Shown here: positions 35,155-43,915 of the stretch, one piece after another
Position numbering within the stretch: the stretch's first letter is position 1
Layout of the letters: every line of letters begins with the position of its first letter
Assembly (NCBI GenBank): GCA_009842675.1
Contig: VYEX01000003.1
Coordinates: 36,845-100,844 of the forward strand
Source of the DNA: Acidimicrobiia bacterium
GTDB taxonomy: Bacteria; Actinomycetota; Acidimicrobiia; Acidimicrobiales; Bin134
Length of the DNA: 64,000 nt
Direction of reading: 5' to 3'
Position numbers and translations under genes: made by a program
The notes under the pieces: generated by a model
Database searches by the model: none
The model's input: the letters and a program-made list of their open reading frames with translations, nothing else
Told to the model about the DNA's origin: nothing

Positions 35155-36399
35155 ATGGAACTCGAATCGTGGAGTGAGCAGAGCGAACGACTTTGGGTGT
35201 TGGCCAGCGGTGAGGGGATGCCGCGCCGCCAGTTTCTGGCCCTGCTGGTGGCCGGTGGGACCGCGGCGGTACTGGCGGCCTGCGGTGGCCGCGGTTCGTC
35301 TTCAGTGTCCATTACCGGCGGCCCTGTCTCGACGGTTGATCCGGCCGCGCTGTTCAAAGATCCGACGCCGTTCATCCAGCGGGGTGCATCGCTCGAGTCT
35401 CGCCTGGAGTTGATGCCAGGGCTGATCACGCCCAACGACCTGTTCTTTGTCCGCAACAACTCCACCAGCGTCGATTTGTCGGTCGACGATTGGTCGCTGG
35501 TCGTCGAGGGCGACGCCGTGGAGCAGCGCCTCGACCTCAGCTACGACGACATCCATCGCCTTCCCAGCCGCTCGGTGACCGCTTATCTGGAATGCGCCGG
35601 TAACCATCGGGTGATGTTCGACCGGTTGCAGGGCCGCACCGCCGACGGCACGCAGTGGGGAAGAGGCGCGATCGGCAACGGCATTTGGATCGGCGTCTCA
35701 TTGGCCGATGTGCTGACGTTGGCGGGGTTGGCCGATGACGCCGTCAGCGTCCTGTTAGTGGGGCTGGACGAGGATTCGCCTGAGGGGGGCTTCCAACGTG
35801 TTCTGCCGCTGGAAAAGGCCCTGGATCCCGACACGATTCTGGCCTATGAGATGAACGGCGAGCCGCTGCCCCGCGACCACGGTTTCCCACTGCGAGCCAT
35901 TGTTCCCGGTTGGGTGGGAAGCTCGCAGATCAAGTGGCTGGGCCGGATCGTTGTGTCGTCCGATCCGCAGTGGACCCGCAACAACACCACTTCCTACGTG
36001 CTGATTGGCGGCGATTACTCGCCAGAGGGTGAGGCGCTGGGCCAAGTGGTGACCGAGCAGAACATCAAGAGCGCCTTGGCGCTGCCGTGGCCGGCTCGGC
36101 TGGATGCCGGCCATCACACTCTGAGGGGCTACGCCCACTCACCCCATGGACGAATTCACCGAGTGCAATACAGCGAAGATGGCGGGGCCAGTTGGCGTGA
36201 TTCACGGGTGCTAACCCCGCAACCCCAGTATTCGTGGGCCCAATTCGAGTTCGACTGGTCAGCCACCACCGGCGAGCACACGATCATGACTCGGGCCACC
36301 GACGCCGCAGACAACACCCAGCCCGATCGGGTCCCCTTCAACCAAAAGGGCTACCTGTTCAACCAGCCCTTGCCCCATCCCATTCGGGTAAGCGCATAG
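35155..36399 (+). CDS. Sulfite oxidase-family molybdopterin oxidoreductase, Tat lipoprotein
   Basis: The 414-residue protein has the sulfite-oxidase fold: 'LITPNDLFFVRNNS', 'VTAYLECAGNHRVMFD' (the Cys that binds molybdenum), 'GIGNG'-like 'RGAIGNGIWIGVSLADVL', 'EDSPEGGFQRVLPLEKAL', 'GFPLRAIVPGWVGSSQIKWL' and a C-terminal dimerisation domain. A twin-arginine signal (M-P-R-R-Q-F-L-A-L-L) with lipobox 'LAAC' shows folded export and anchoring. Translation may begin at ATG 35155 or ATG 35218 directly before the RR motif. It sits 17 bases after the substrate-binding lipoprotein. Sulfite released by TauD enzymes could be a substrate, though family members also act on other oxyanions or sulfoxides. 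Confidence 0.86.
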   Translation: MELESWSEQSERLWVLASGEGMPRRQFLALLVAGGTAAVLAACGGRGSSSVSITGGPVSTVDPAALFKDPTPFIQRGASLESRLELMPGLITPNDLFFVRNNSTSVDLSVDDWSLVVEGDAVEQRLDLSYDDIHRLPSRSVTAYLECAGNHRVMFDRLQGRTADGTQWGRGAIGNGIWIGVSLADVLTLAGLADDAVSVLLVGLDEDSPEGGFQRVLPLEKALDPDTILAYEMNGEPLPRDHGFPLRAIVPGWVGSSQIKWLGRIVVSSDPQWTRNNTTSYVLIGGDYSPEGEALGQVVTEQNIKSALALPWPARLDAGHHTLRGYAHSPHGRIHRVQYSEDGGASWRDSRVLTPQPQYSWAQFEFDWSATTGEHTIMTRATDAADNTQPDRVPFNQKGYLFNQPLPHPIRVSA

Positions 36400-36413
36400 C
36401 CACTAGGGAAGAT

Positions 36414-37319
36414 CTACAGCCCCATGTCGTGGTAGTCGGGGACTTCGTAGCGGCCGATGGCCTCGGCCCGGCGCTGGAGGAGGGTGACGGTGTCTTCGAT
36501 GTTGCGACCGATGATGAACCGGCGCTGCTCCACGCAGTCGACCACGAAGTTGCCGTGCTCAATGAGGTCGGCCACCGCGGGTTCCTCACCCCTGATCTCG
36601 GTCAAGATGTCCTTGAGCTCCTGGAAAGTCATGCTGCGCCGCCCGGTGGAATCGCCTACCCGGGCGAAGTGATCCGGCCGGTTGCGCTGAGCGGTGAACA
36701 GGCCGGTGTCGAGCATGCCGCCTGATGGGTAGAGCACCGATGCCCGCAGATCGCTGCCTTCCCGGATCAGGTTGACGTGCACGGTCTCGGTGAAGCAGCT
36801 CACCGCAGCCTTGGATGCGGCGTACACCGAGGCGGTGGGCACCGGGGCGAATCCTCCATCGCCCGAGGAGGTATTGATGATCTGGCCGGGTTCGCCGTCA
36901 GCCAGCATCCGGGGCACGAACTCGGTGGTGCAGATGGCCACACCGAAAACGTTCACGCTGAAGCACCACCGCCAGTCGTTGGGCTCCTGCTCCCAGGGCT
37001 TGCCGCCCCCGCCTGAAGTGACCCCGGCGTTGTTGAAGAGCAGATTGCATCGACCGTGGGCCTCGTAGACGTGGTCGGCCAGGGCGGCCACCGAAGCCTC
37101 ATCGGCCACGTCGGTGGGACAGCCCGACACCGGGCCCAGATCGGACAGCTCGGCCACGGTGGCCTGTGTGGTGTCGGCCTCAATGTCGGCAATCACCACG
37201 GCGGCGCCTCGTTGCAACAGAGCGGTCACGATGCCCTTGCCGATGCCGCCGGCTCCGCCGGTGACCACCGCCACCATGCCGTTGACGTCGAGACGCTCAG
37301 ATGGGGTGTCGCTGCTCAT
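36414..37319 (-). CDS. SDR family NAD(P)-dependent oxidoreductase
   Basis: Classical SDR of 301 residues with 'VTGGAGGIGKGIVTALLQRG', the acidic 'ADIEADTT' after strand 2 (favouring NAD), 'FNNAGVTSGGGGKPWEQE' and the catalytic 'SSGDGGFAP...YAASKAAVSCF'. A C-terminal extension of about 50 residues ('FIIGRNIEDTVTLLQRRAEA') is longer than usual. AGGAGG precedes the ATG. It lies 63 bases downstream of the sulfatase gene on the same strand, in a group of three SDRs and one sulfatase. Oxidation of an alcohol freed by sulfate removal is a reasonable inference. Confidence 0.9.
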   Translation of the reverse strand: MSSDTPSERLDVNGMVAVVTGGAGGIGKGIVTALLQRGAAVVIADIEADTTQATVAELSDLGPVSGCPTDVADEASVAALADHVYEAHGRCNLLFNNAGVTSGGGGKPWEQEPNDWRWCFSVNVFGVAICTTEFVPRMLADGEPGQIINTSSGDGGFAPVPTASVYAASKAAVSCFTETVHVNLIREGSDLRASVLYPSGGMLDTGLFTAQRNRPDHFARVGDSTGRRSMTFQELKDILTEIRGEEPAVADLIEHGNFVVDCVEQRRFIIGRNIEDTVTLLQRRAEAIGRYEVPDYHDMGL

Positions 37320-37382
37320 AGTGCCTCCTGTGGTTGGCCGACCCGAAGTGGTCTAGCAGCTATTCGACAGCCTGACTAACGC

Positions 37383-39671
37383 TCAATCCGCGTTGAGGGA
37401 TTCCTGGGCGATTTGGGCGGGATCGGGAGGCGCAGCGCTGGGCGTGGTGATGTCGATATGGGAGATGACGCCGGTCCAGGGGAAGGGGGGCTGATAGTCG
37501 TCATTGACCGGGAAGCCGGTGTCGTGGCCGATGACCAGCCCGGTGCCGCCGTTCTGCCAGGAATTGGGGAAGGTCCGGTCGAGCTCCAACCGGGCGGTGG
37601 CCTCGCCGTCCACCAGCAGCTCGACGATGCTTGAGGCCGGTGATGTTGGTTGGTACCGACACCCCAGGGTGGTGGCGTCCGAGGAAACATGTGGGGTTGC
37701 CAGCCGGAACTGGTCGCCCGACAGGCAAAGACCCAGCACCAGAGAGCCGTCCAACCCGTAAAGGGCCAAGCCGCTGGTCCAATCGCCCATTGCCCACAAA
37801 ATGCCCTCTGCACCGCCGGTGCCCACCGTCGCGGCAGCGTCGATGTTGAACCCCCGCACCAGCACCGGCATCACCTCGTCGGCTACTCGGCCTGCGCCCG
37901 GTCGGTACCGGGCTTGGGCCGGGGGCGGATAGGCGGGCGGATAGATGGCCGGCATCCGCCCGGCGTAGCCGTCGTCAAGGGGCAGCACGCCGTAGCGCTC
38001 GGCCGCCTCCCACCAGGCGGCTTCAAGCTCGGCCAGCTTCTCGGGGTGGTCGACGGCCAGGTCGCGGGCCTCGGAGAAGTCATCGTCGAGCCGGAAGAGG
38101 GCCCAAGTGTCGTCGTCGAACGAGCGGCTGCCCTCCATCATCGCCACTTCATCGCCGTGGGCCTGGGCCACATGGTCGGTGGTGGCTTTCCAGCCGTCCA
38201 AGTACATGGCTCGCGACCCCTGAACTTCGAAGTACTGCTCGGTTCGGGGCGAAGGGGCATTGGCGTCGTCGAAGGTGGCGGACAGGCTGGCCCCGTGGAT
38301 CGGCGTCTGGGCCACCCCGTCCACCGACTCGGGAGCGTCCACCCCGCACAGCTCCAGCACGGTGGGGGCCAAATCGATGGCGTGACAGAACTGGGTGCGC
38401 ACCTCCCCCTGAGCGGCAATGCCTGCCGGCCAGTGCACCACCAGCGGGGTACGGGTGCCGCCCAGCCAGGCGTAGCGCTTCCACAGCCGGAACGGGGTAT
38501 TGCCGGCCCAGGCCCAGCCCCAGGCGTAGTGGTTGTAGGTTCGGGGACCGCCCAACTCGTCGAGCCACTCCAGGTTGGCGGCCACCGACTCGGGCAGTCC
38601 CTTGGTGAATCGATGCTCGTTGACCGAGCCCACATGGCCACCCTCGGCGCTGGCCCCGTTGTCGGAGCACAGGATCACCACGGTGTTGTCCAGCTCGCCG
38701 ATGGCCTCCAAGTGATCGATTATTCGGCCGATCTGGGCGTCGGTGTGGGTCAAGAACCCGGCGTACACCTCGTGCATGCGGGCGAACAGCCGGCGGGCGT
38801 CGGCGTCGAGCTCGTCCCAGGGCTGCACCCACGATGGCCGCTCGGTGAGGGTGGTGCCCTCCGGTGCTATCCCTGAGGCCAGCTGCCGCTCGAAGACCCG
38901 TTCCCGCCACCGGTCCCACCCGTCGTCGAACATTCCCCGGTAGGGCTCCACCCACTCAGGGGTCACGTGGTGGGGGGCGTGGGTGGCGACCTCGGCGTAA
39001 TAGCAGAAGAAGGGCTTGTCGGGAGCGGCGTGCTTCTGGTCGGTGATGTGGGCGATCGCCTGGTCAGCCAGATCAGCGCTGAGGTGGTAGCCGTCGCCGT
39101 AATGGGCCGGAGGACTGATGTAGTGCTGGTCGCGCACCAGGTTGGGAGCCCAGCAGTTGGCCCCGCCGTGGAGCACGCCGTAGTAGCGCTCGAAGCCCAC
39201 TCCGGTGGGCCACAGGGTGAACGGGCCGGCTGAGCTGCGTTCGCCCCGAGGTGCGAGGTGCCACTTGCCGATGGCCATGGTGCCCCATCCGGCGTCGCGC
39301 AGTATGCGAGGCAGCATGGCGGCCGACGGAGGAATGCGGGCGGTGTAGCCAGGGAACCCCATGGTCATGTCGGACAGAAAGCCCATCCCCACCGCGTGGT
39401 GGTTTCGACCGGTCAATAGCGCGGCTCGGGTGGGCGAGCACAGGGCCGTCACGTGGAATCGGTTGTACGACAATCCGCCGGCGGCCAGCCGGTCGAAGTT
39501 GGGAGTGGCAATGTCGGCCCCGAAGCAGCCGAGCTGGGCGAATCCGGTGTCGTCCAGCAATATGACCAACACGTTGGGCGCCCCCTGGGGGGCACGGGTC
39601 AGCTCAGGGGGACGGGGCGTGGACTCGGCCACGGTGAGCCCGATGTCGGCTGCGGTCGCTGGCTCGGTCAT
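37383..39671 (-). CDS. Arylsulfatase (type I, formylglycine-dependent), no signal peptide
   Basis: The 762-residue enzyme has 'NVLVILLDDTGFAQLGCFG' (metal Asp pair), the formylglycine consensus C-S-P-T-R in 'ALCSPTRAALLTGRNHHAVG', 'GTMAIGKWHLAP' (Lys and His) and 'ILCSDNGASAEGG' (metal Asp-Asn). It needs a Cys-converting enzyme and Ca2+. A C-terminal beta-sandwich-like part from about residue 570 follows. The N-terminus is hydrophilic with no signal sequence, so the enzyme is likely cytoplasmic and the sulfate ester must be imported. It follows an SDR by 8 bases. Substrate unknown; SDR neighbours suggest a sulfated alcohol. Confidence 0.94.
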   Translation of the reverse strand: MTEPATAADIGLTVAESTPRPPELTRAPQGAPNVLVILLDDTGFAQLGCFGADIATPNFDRLAAGGLSYNRFHVTALCSPTRAALLTGRNHHAVGMGFLSDMTMGFPGYTARIPPSAAMLPRILRDAGWGTMAIGKWHLAPRGERSSAGPFTLWPTGVGFERYYGVLHGGANCWAPNLVRDQHYISPPAHYGDGYHLSADLADQAIAHITDQKHAAPDKPFFCYYAEVATHAPHHVTPEWVEPYRGMFDDGWDRWRERVFERQLASGIAPEGTTLTERPSWVQPWDELDADARRLFARMHEVYAGFLTHTDAQIGRIIDHLEAIGELDNTVVILCSDNGASAEGGHVGSVNEHRFTKGLPESVAANLEWLDELGGPRTYNHYAWGWAWAGNTPFRLWKRYAWLGGTRTPLVVHWPAGIAAQGEVRTQFCHAIDLAPTVLELCGVDAPESVDGVAQTPIHGASLSATFDDANAPSPRTEQYFEVQGSRAMYLDGWKATTDHVAQAHGDEVAMMEGSRSFDDDTWALFRLDDDFSEARDLAVDHPEKLAELEAAWWEAAERYGVLPLDDGYAGRMPAIYPPAYPPPAQARYRPGAGRVADEVMPVLVRGFNIDAAATVGTGGAEGILWAMGDWTSGLALYGLDGSLVLGLCLSGDQFRLATPHVSSDATTLGCRYQPTSPASSIVELLVDGEATARLELDRTFPNSWQNGGTGLVIGHDTGFPVNDDYQPPFPWTGVISHIDITTPSAAPPDPAQIAQESLNAD

Positions 39672-39679
39672 GGTGGCTG

Positions 39680-40432
39680 CTAGCGGCGCGACCGGTAGTC
39701 GGCCCCGGGGATGGTGGCGAATTGGAAAGGCTCGGGCTGTCGGCCCTTAAACAGGGCGAAGCACTCTCCGGTGAGGCCCGAATCGAGAATCGCCATGGCC
39801 GCCTCGGCCACCTCCTCGGCATCCATGATGACCATGCCCGCGGCTTCGAGGCGGTCTCGATTGCCGCCCAGGAATCCAGTGCCCACCGTGGCCGGGCAAA
39901 CGGCGTTGAGGCTGATGTCCCGCTCGGCCAGATTGGGAGCGGCGCTACGGACCAACGCGGCAATGGCGTGTTTCGACATGGAATAGCCCAAGTCCACCGG
40001 CAGCGGGCTGAACGAGGCCATCGAGCCGGTTATCAGCACATGGCCGCCCCCGGCTGCTTCCAGCAGCGGCACCGCAGCCCGCAAGCCGAACACCACACCG
40101 TGCTGGTTGATCCCGATGATGCGGTGATAGTCCTCGTCGCTCATCTCGGCAACGTCGGACAATCCCATCATGATCCCCGCGTTCAGGTGGGCCAAGTGCA
40201 GGTGGCCGGGATCGTCGGCCATCTCCGCGGCCAGTGCAGTCCAAGCCGAGGAATCAGCCACATCTAGGTGGCGATACCGCCCGCCGATCTCGTCGGCCAC
40301 CTGCTGCCCGGCGTCGTCCACTACGTCGGTGCAGATCACGCTGGCACCGGCCTCGGCGTAACGGCGAGCACAGGCCGTGCCGATTCCCGAGGCTGCTCCG
40401 GTCACCAAGGCGGTCTTTCCCGACAGGTCCAC
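39680..40432 (-). CDS. SDR family oxidoreductase
   Basis: The 250-residue SDR has 'VTGAASGIGTACARRYAEAG', the Asp after strand 2 in 'ICTDVVDD' (NAD preference), 'LNAGIMMGL' in place of NNAG, and catalytic 'TGSMASFSP...YSMSKHAI'. The GTG at 40432 begins two bases after the stop of the preceding SDR, and similarity starts at that point; upstream residues in frame look non-coding. It is followed after 8 bases by the sulfatase. Together with the upstream SDR it may carry out dehydrogenation steps on one substrate. Confidence 0.88.
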   Translation of the reverse strand: MDLSGKTALVTGAASGIGTACARRYAEAGASVICTDVVDDAGQQVADEIGGRYRHLDVADSSAWTALAAEMADDPGHLHLAHLNAGIMMGLSDVAEMSDEDYHRIIGINQHGVVFGLRAAVPLLEAAGGGHVLITGSMASFSPLPVDLGYSMSKHAIAALVRSAAPNLAERDISLNAVCPATVGTGFLGGNRDRLEAAGMVIMDAEEVAEAAMAILDSGLTGECFALFKGRQPEPFQFATIPGADYRSRR

Positions 40433-40434
40433 GG

Positions 40435-41310
40435 TCAGCTCGCTGACTCTTTGGCGCCTCGGGCGAAGGCGTCTTCGGTGTTCAAGTCGTACAGGCCGTT
40501 GATGAACTGGAGCGGGGGCTTGGTGGTGTATTCCTCCGCCGCCCGGCTGGGCATGATGTTCTCCCGGTGGCGCAGATCCCACATGCTCTCGCACCGCCCG
40601 GAGTACTCATCGGGCTGCTCTAGCATCCAGATGATGCCGTCGGCCGGCACCGAAGTGGGCTCCCAGTCGGTGAGGTCGATGTCGCCCATATTGGCCAGCG
40701 TGCCCTCGGATGCCACCGGTATGTCGATGCGGAAGCAGTTGACTGCAATGCGGTCGGAATGGAGCTGTCGGGCCAGATCGGTGGTCATACGCTCGAGGGC
40801 CAGCTTCGACATGCCATACGACATAAGTCCGGGAACCGGGCGCAGCGCGGCCTGCGACGACAAGCTGAGGATGCGTCCGCGCCCCGCGGCCTGCAAATGG
40901 GGCAGCGCGGCCCGCACGGTGAGCAGCGGGGCTCGCAGGTTGATGTCCATGATGAGGTCGTAGCGCTTGAGGGGGATGTCCACTTCGCCCACGAAGGTGA
41001 CGGCGGCGTTGTTCACCACCACGTCGAGTCGGCCCCAGGCCCCTACCGGGGCAGCCACCATGGCCTCGATGTCATCCGCCGAGGTCAGATCGGTGGGAAC
41101 GGCCAGTGCCTCGCCCCCAGCGTCGATCACCGCCTCGACGGTCTCATCGATGGTGCCGGGAAGCGGCTTGGGCGACGCCTTGGTGGACCGGGCGGCGCAC
41201 GCCACCTTGGCCCCCTTGGCTGCGGCAGCCAGGGCGATGGCCGCGCCCACCCCTCGGCTGGCCCCGGTGACCAGCACCGCCTTTCCGTCCAGGTCGTATG
41301 GCTCAGACAT
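40435..41310 (-). CDS. SDR family oxidoreductase
   Basis: The 291-residue SDR has 'VTGASRGVGAAIALAAAAKG', then 'CAARST' (Arg after strand 2, suggesting NADPH), 'VNNAAVTFVGEVDIP' and the catalytic 'SSQAALRPV...YGMSKLALERM'. An unusual C-terminal tail of some 60 residues ('WMLEQPDEYSGRCESMWDLR' and on) exceeds normal SDR length. It is the first gene of the SDR-SDR-sulfatase-SDR group and diverges from a TauD gene with 65 bases between starts, so the desulfation group and the dioxygenase may share control. Confidence 0.88.
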   Translation of the reverse strand: MSEPYDLDGKAVLVTGASRGVGAAIALAAAAKGAKVACAARSTKASPKPLPGTIDETVEAVIDAGGEALAVPTDLTSADDIEAMVAAPVGAWGRLDVVVNNAAVTFVGEVDIPLKRYDLIMDINLRAPLLTVRAALPHLQAAGRGRILSLSSQAALRPVPGLMSYGMSKLALERMTTDLARQLHSDRIAVNCFRIDIPVASEGTLANMGDIDLTDWEPTSVPADGIIWMLEQPDEYSGRCESMWDLRHRENIMPSRAAEEYTTKPPLQFINGLYDLNTEDAFARGAKESAS

Positions 41311-41375
41311 CAGCGCCCCATGGCATGCGTCGCTACCCTAACGAATGACCAGTTATCGGCCGGAATGGATCCTGG

Positions 41376-42224
41376 GTGGGTGAGCATCGACATCTGACAG
41401 TGGCACCGGTAGGCGGCTGCGTCGGCGCGGAGATCGGCGGGGTCGACCTGAGCGACGACCTGTCCGACGAAGTGGTGGCCGAGATTCGCCAGGCATGGCT
41501 GGACCACTTGGTGGTGTTCTTCCGGGATCAGCACCTGACCCTCGACCAGTTCTCGGCCTTCGCCCGCCGCATCGGCACCCCCGGCCACTATCCGTTCGTG
41601 CCCGGCCTGCCCGATCATCCCGAGGTCATCGAGGTCAAGAAGCTGCCCCACGAGACCGTCAATTTCGGCGGCATCTGGCACACCGACACCGCCTACCTGG
41701 AGCGACCGCCGATGGCGTCGATGCTCTTGGCCCGCGAGGTGCCCGCCGCCGGCGGCGACACCGAGTTCGCCAACATGTACGCCGCCTACGATGCTTTGTC
41801 CGACGGGCTGAAGGAATTCCTGCGGGGCCTGCGGGCGGTGAACAGCTCGGCGATGGCCGATGTGTCCAAGACCCGGGAGGATCGCATTGCCGACGCCAAT
41901 GAGGCTGGTCACACCTCAGCGGAGAGCTATGAGGCAGTTCATCCGGTGGTTCGCACCCACCCCGAGACCGGTCGGCTGGCTCTCTACGTCAACGTGGCCC
42001 ACACCGCCCGGTTCGAGGGCATGACCGAGGAAGAGAGCCAGCCCCTGCTGCGATTTCTGTTTGCCCACCAGTCAAAGGCCGAGTTCACCTGTCGATTCCG
42101 CTGGGAGGCGGGCTCATTGGCACTGTGGGACAACCGCTGCGCCATGCACAACCCCATCAACGACTACCACGGTCAGCTCCGGGTCATGCACCGCATCACC
42201 TTCGAGGGCGACGAGCCCCGCTAG
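41376..42224 (+). CDS. TauD/TfdA family 2-oxoglutarate-dependent dioxygenase
   Basis: The 282-residue protein has 'VGAEIGGVDLSDDLSDEVV', 'DHLVVFFRDQHLTLDQF', H-x-D in 'GIWHTDTAYLERPP', distal His in 'LWDNRCAMHNP' and the Arg region 'LRVMHRITFEG'. It is closely related to the TauD at 897-1718, sharing 'DHLVVFFRDQ' and the C-terminal layout, so the two are paralogues. The GTG at 41376 gives the usual N-terminus; no ribosome site is evident. It stands beside the sulfatase-SDR group and could oxidise an alkyl sulfate or a related ester, but this is context only. Confidence 0.87.
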   Translation: MGEHRHLTVAPVGGCVGAEIGGVDLSDDLSDEVVAEIRQAWLDHLVVFFRDQHLTLDQFSAFARRIGTPGHYPFVPGLPDHPEVIEVKKLPHETVNFGGIWHTDTAYLERPPMASMLLAREVPAAGGDTEFANMYAAYDALSDGLKEFLRGLRAVNSSAMADVSKTREDRIADANEAGHTSAESYEAVHPVVRTHPETGRLALYVNVAHTARFEGMTEEESQPLLRFLFAHQSKAEFTCRFRWEAGSLALWDNRCAMHNPINDYHGQLRVMHRITFEGDEPR

Positions 42225-42255
42225 ACGATTCGTTGGGCTGACCTCGGGGGCCAGA

Positions 42256-43818
42256 TCAGACGATCCGGGAGTCGGAGTCGGTGGGCCAGTAGCGGTCCCG
42301 CAGATAGCGCTTCATCAGCTTGCCGTTGGGATCGCGGGGCAGTGACTCATCGAAGTCCACCCCCCGAGGGCGCTTGAAGGCGGCCAGCCGCTCGGCGCAC
42401 CAGGCCAAAAGAGCGCTTTCCGTATCGCTTCCCGCTCGGGCCGGGTCGACCAGTTGGACCACAGCCCGCACTTCCTCGCCCAAGTCGTCGTTGGGGACGC
42501 CGATCACCGCGACATCGGCCACGTCGGGGTGCATGATCAGCGCATCCTCGATCTCCTGGGGGTAGATGTTGACCCCGCCGCTGATGATGGTGTGGGCCAC
42601 CCGGTCGGTGAGATACAGGTAGCCCTCCTCATCGAGACGCCCCATGTCGCCTAGCGTCCGCCATCCGCTGGGGTGGGCCGCGGCGGCGGTCCGCTCGGGA
42701 TCGTTGTGGTACTGGAAGTCCCGCCCGCCGTCGAAGTACACCACCCCGACCTCCCCGGCGGGCATCTCATTGCCGTCGGGGCCGACGATGTGAACCGGCT
42801 GAAGCGGTCGTCCTACTGAGCCGGGGTGGGCCAGCCACTCCTCGGAGGTGATGGCGCTGTGGCCGATGTCCTCGGTGCCGGCGTAGTACTCGAACAAGAT
42901 CGGACCCCACCACTCGATCATCTGCTGCTTGACCTCCACCGGGCAAGGGGCGGCGGCGTGGATGGCCAGTCGCAGGCTGGACAAGTCGGCCGCTTCTCTC
43001 ACATCGGGCGGCAGCTTCAGCATTCGGGAGAACATGGTGGGAACGAACTGGGCATGGGTTACCCGGTACTCGCCGATGAACCGCAGGCAGTCGGCGGGGT
43101 CGAATCTTTCCATGAGCACCACGGTGCCCCCCACCCGGTGCACGCACATGCAGAACACCAGAGGGGCCGAGTGATAAAGGGGGGCGGGCGACAGATAAAC
43201 GCTGGTGTGGTCCACGCCGTAGTTGGCCATGCCCAGGGCGGTCTGAACCGCGGGGTTGGACGGGTCACCGATGCCGGTCTGGGCGGTCGGCTTGCGGATG
43301 CCTTTGGGCCGGCCAGTGGTGCCACCCGAGTACACCATCTCCCGGCCCTCGCCCTCGCCGGCCATAGGCGCGGTGGGCAGATCGGCGGCTGCTCGGGCCA
43401 CCGGCTCGAACCCGTCTGGGGCGTCGGTGCCAGTGGTGAGGCGCACCGGCACCCGGGCCAAGTCCAGCTCGGCCACCACCGGAGCGGTTCTACCCGACGT
43501 CACCACCGCGGCCGCACCGCAGTCGTCGAGCACCGCCTGGATCTCGCCAGTGGTGAGGTGGTAGTTGATCGGCGTATAGATCAGACCCGCCAGCTGGGCG
43601 GCCCAGAACACCGCCATCGACTGCGAGGTGGTCTCCGACACGATGGCCAGATGGTCCCCGGCATTGAGGCCCCGAGCCCGAAGCAGATGGGCCAACCGGT
43701 TGGCCTCTTCGTCCAGCTCCCGGTAGGTGATCACCTCGCCGGTGCGCCCCATGATCACCGCCGGTTGGTCGGGAGCATGGGTTGCGAACCGACGGGGATG
43801 GAGCATCTCCGAGTCCAT
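42256..43818 (-). CDS. Acyl-CoA synthetase (AMP-dependent ligase)
   Basis: The 520-residue ligase has the P-loop-like core 'YSGGTTGRPKGIRKPT', 'EYYAGTEDIGHSAITSEEW' (motif II), 'RTLGDMGRLDEEGYLYLTDR' (A7-A8 hinge) and the C-terminal Lys in 'PRDPNGKLMKRYL'. Such enzymes activate carboxylic acids to acyl-CoA with ATP. 'GGTTGRPKG' and 'GGVNIYPQEIED' resemble mycobacterial FadD-type fatty acyl ligases. ATG 43818 is chosen; upstream codons in frame extend into the divergent aldehyde dehydrogenase gene and are not part of it. Substrate unknown. Confidence 0.9.
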   Translation of the reverse strand: MDSEMLHPRRFATHAPDQPAVIMGRTGEVITYRELDEEANRLAHLLRARGLNAGDHLAIVSETTSQSMAVFWAAQLAGLIYTPINYHLTTGEIQAVLDDCGAAAVVTSGRTAPVVAELDLARVPVRLTTGTDAPDGFEPVARAAADLPTAPMAGEGEGREMVYSGGTTGRPKGIRKPTAQTGIGDPSNPAVQTALGMANYGVDHTSVYLSPAPLYHSAPLVFCMCVHRVGGTVVLMERFDPADCLRFIGEYRVTHAQFVPTMFSRMLKLPPDVREAADLSSLRLAIHAAAPCPVEVKQQMIEWWGPILFEYYAGTEDIGHSAITSEEWLAHPGSVGRPLQPVHIVGPDGNEMPAGEVGVVYFDGGRDFQYHNDPERTAAAAHPSGWRTLGDMGRLDEEGYLYLTDRVAHTIISGGVNIYPQEIEDALIMHPDVADVAVIGVPNDDLGEEVRAVVQLVDPARAGSDTESALLAWCAERLAAFKRPRGVDFDESLPRDPNGKLMKRYLRDRYWPTDSDSRIV

Positions 43819-43915
43819 CGGCGGGACGATAGCTGCTTCAACGGTCGGACGAGTTCTTCGCTGAATCCCGGCTATAGGGTGAGGCCAGCTACGAATTATC
43901 AGGGAGAGACCACCC

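Noticed and set aside
43830-43891. TAGCTG/CAGCTA inverted repeat between the divergent ligase and aldehyde dehydrogenase genes
   Set aside because: Only six bases per arm and far apart; this is expected by chance.
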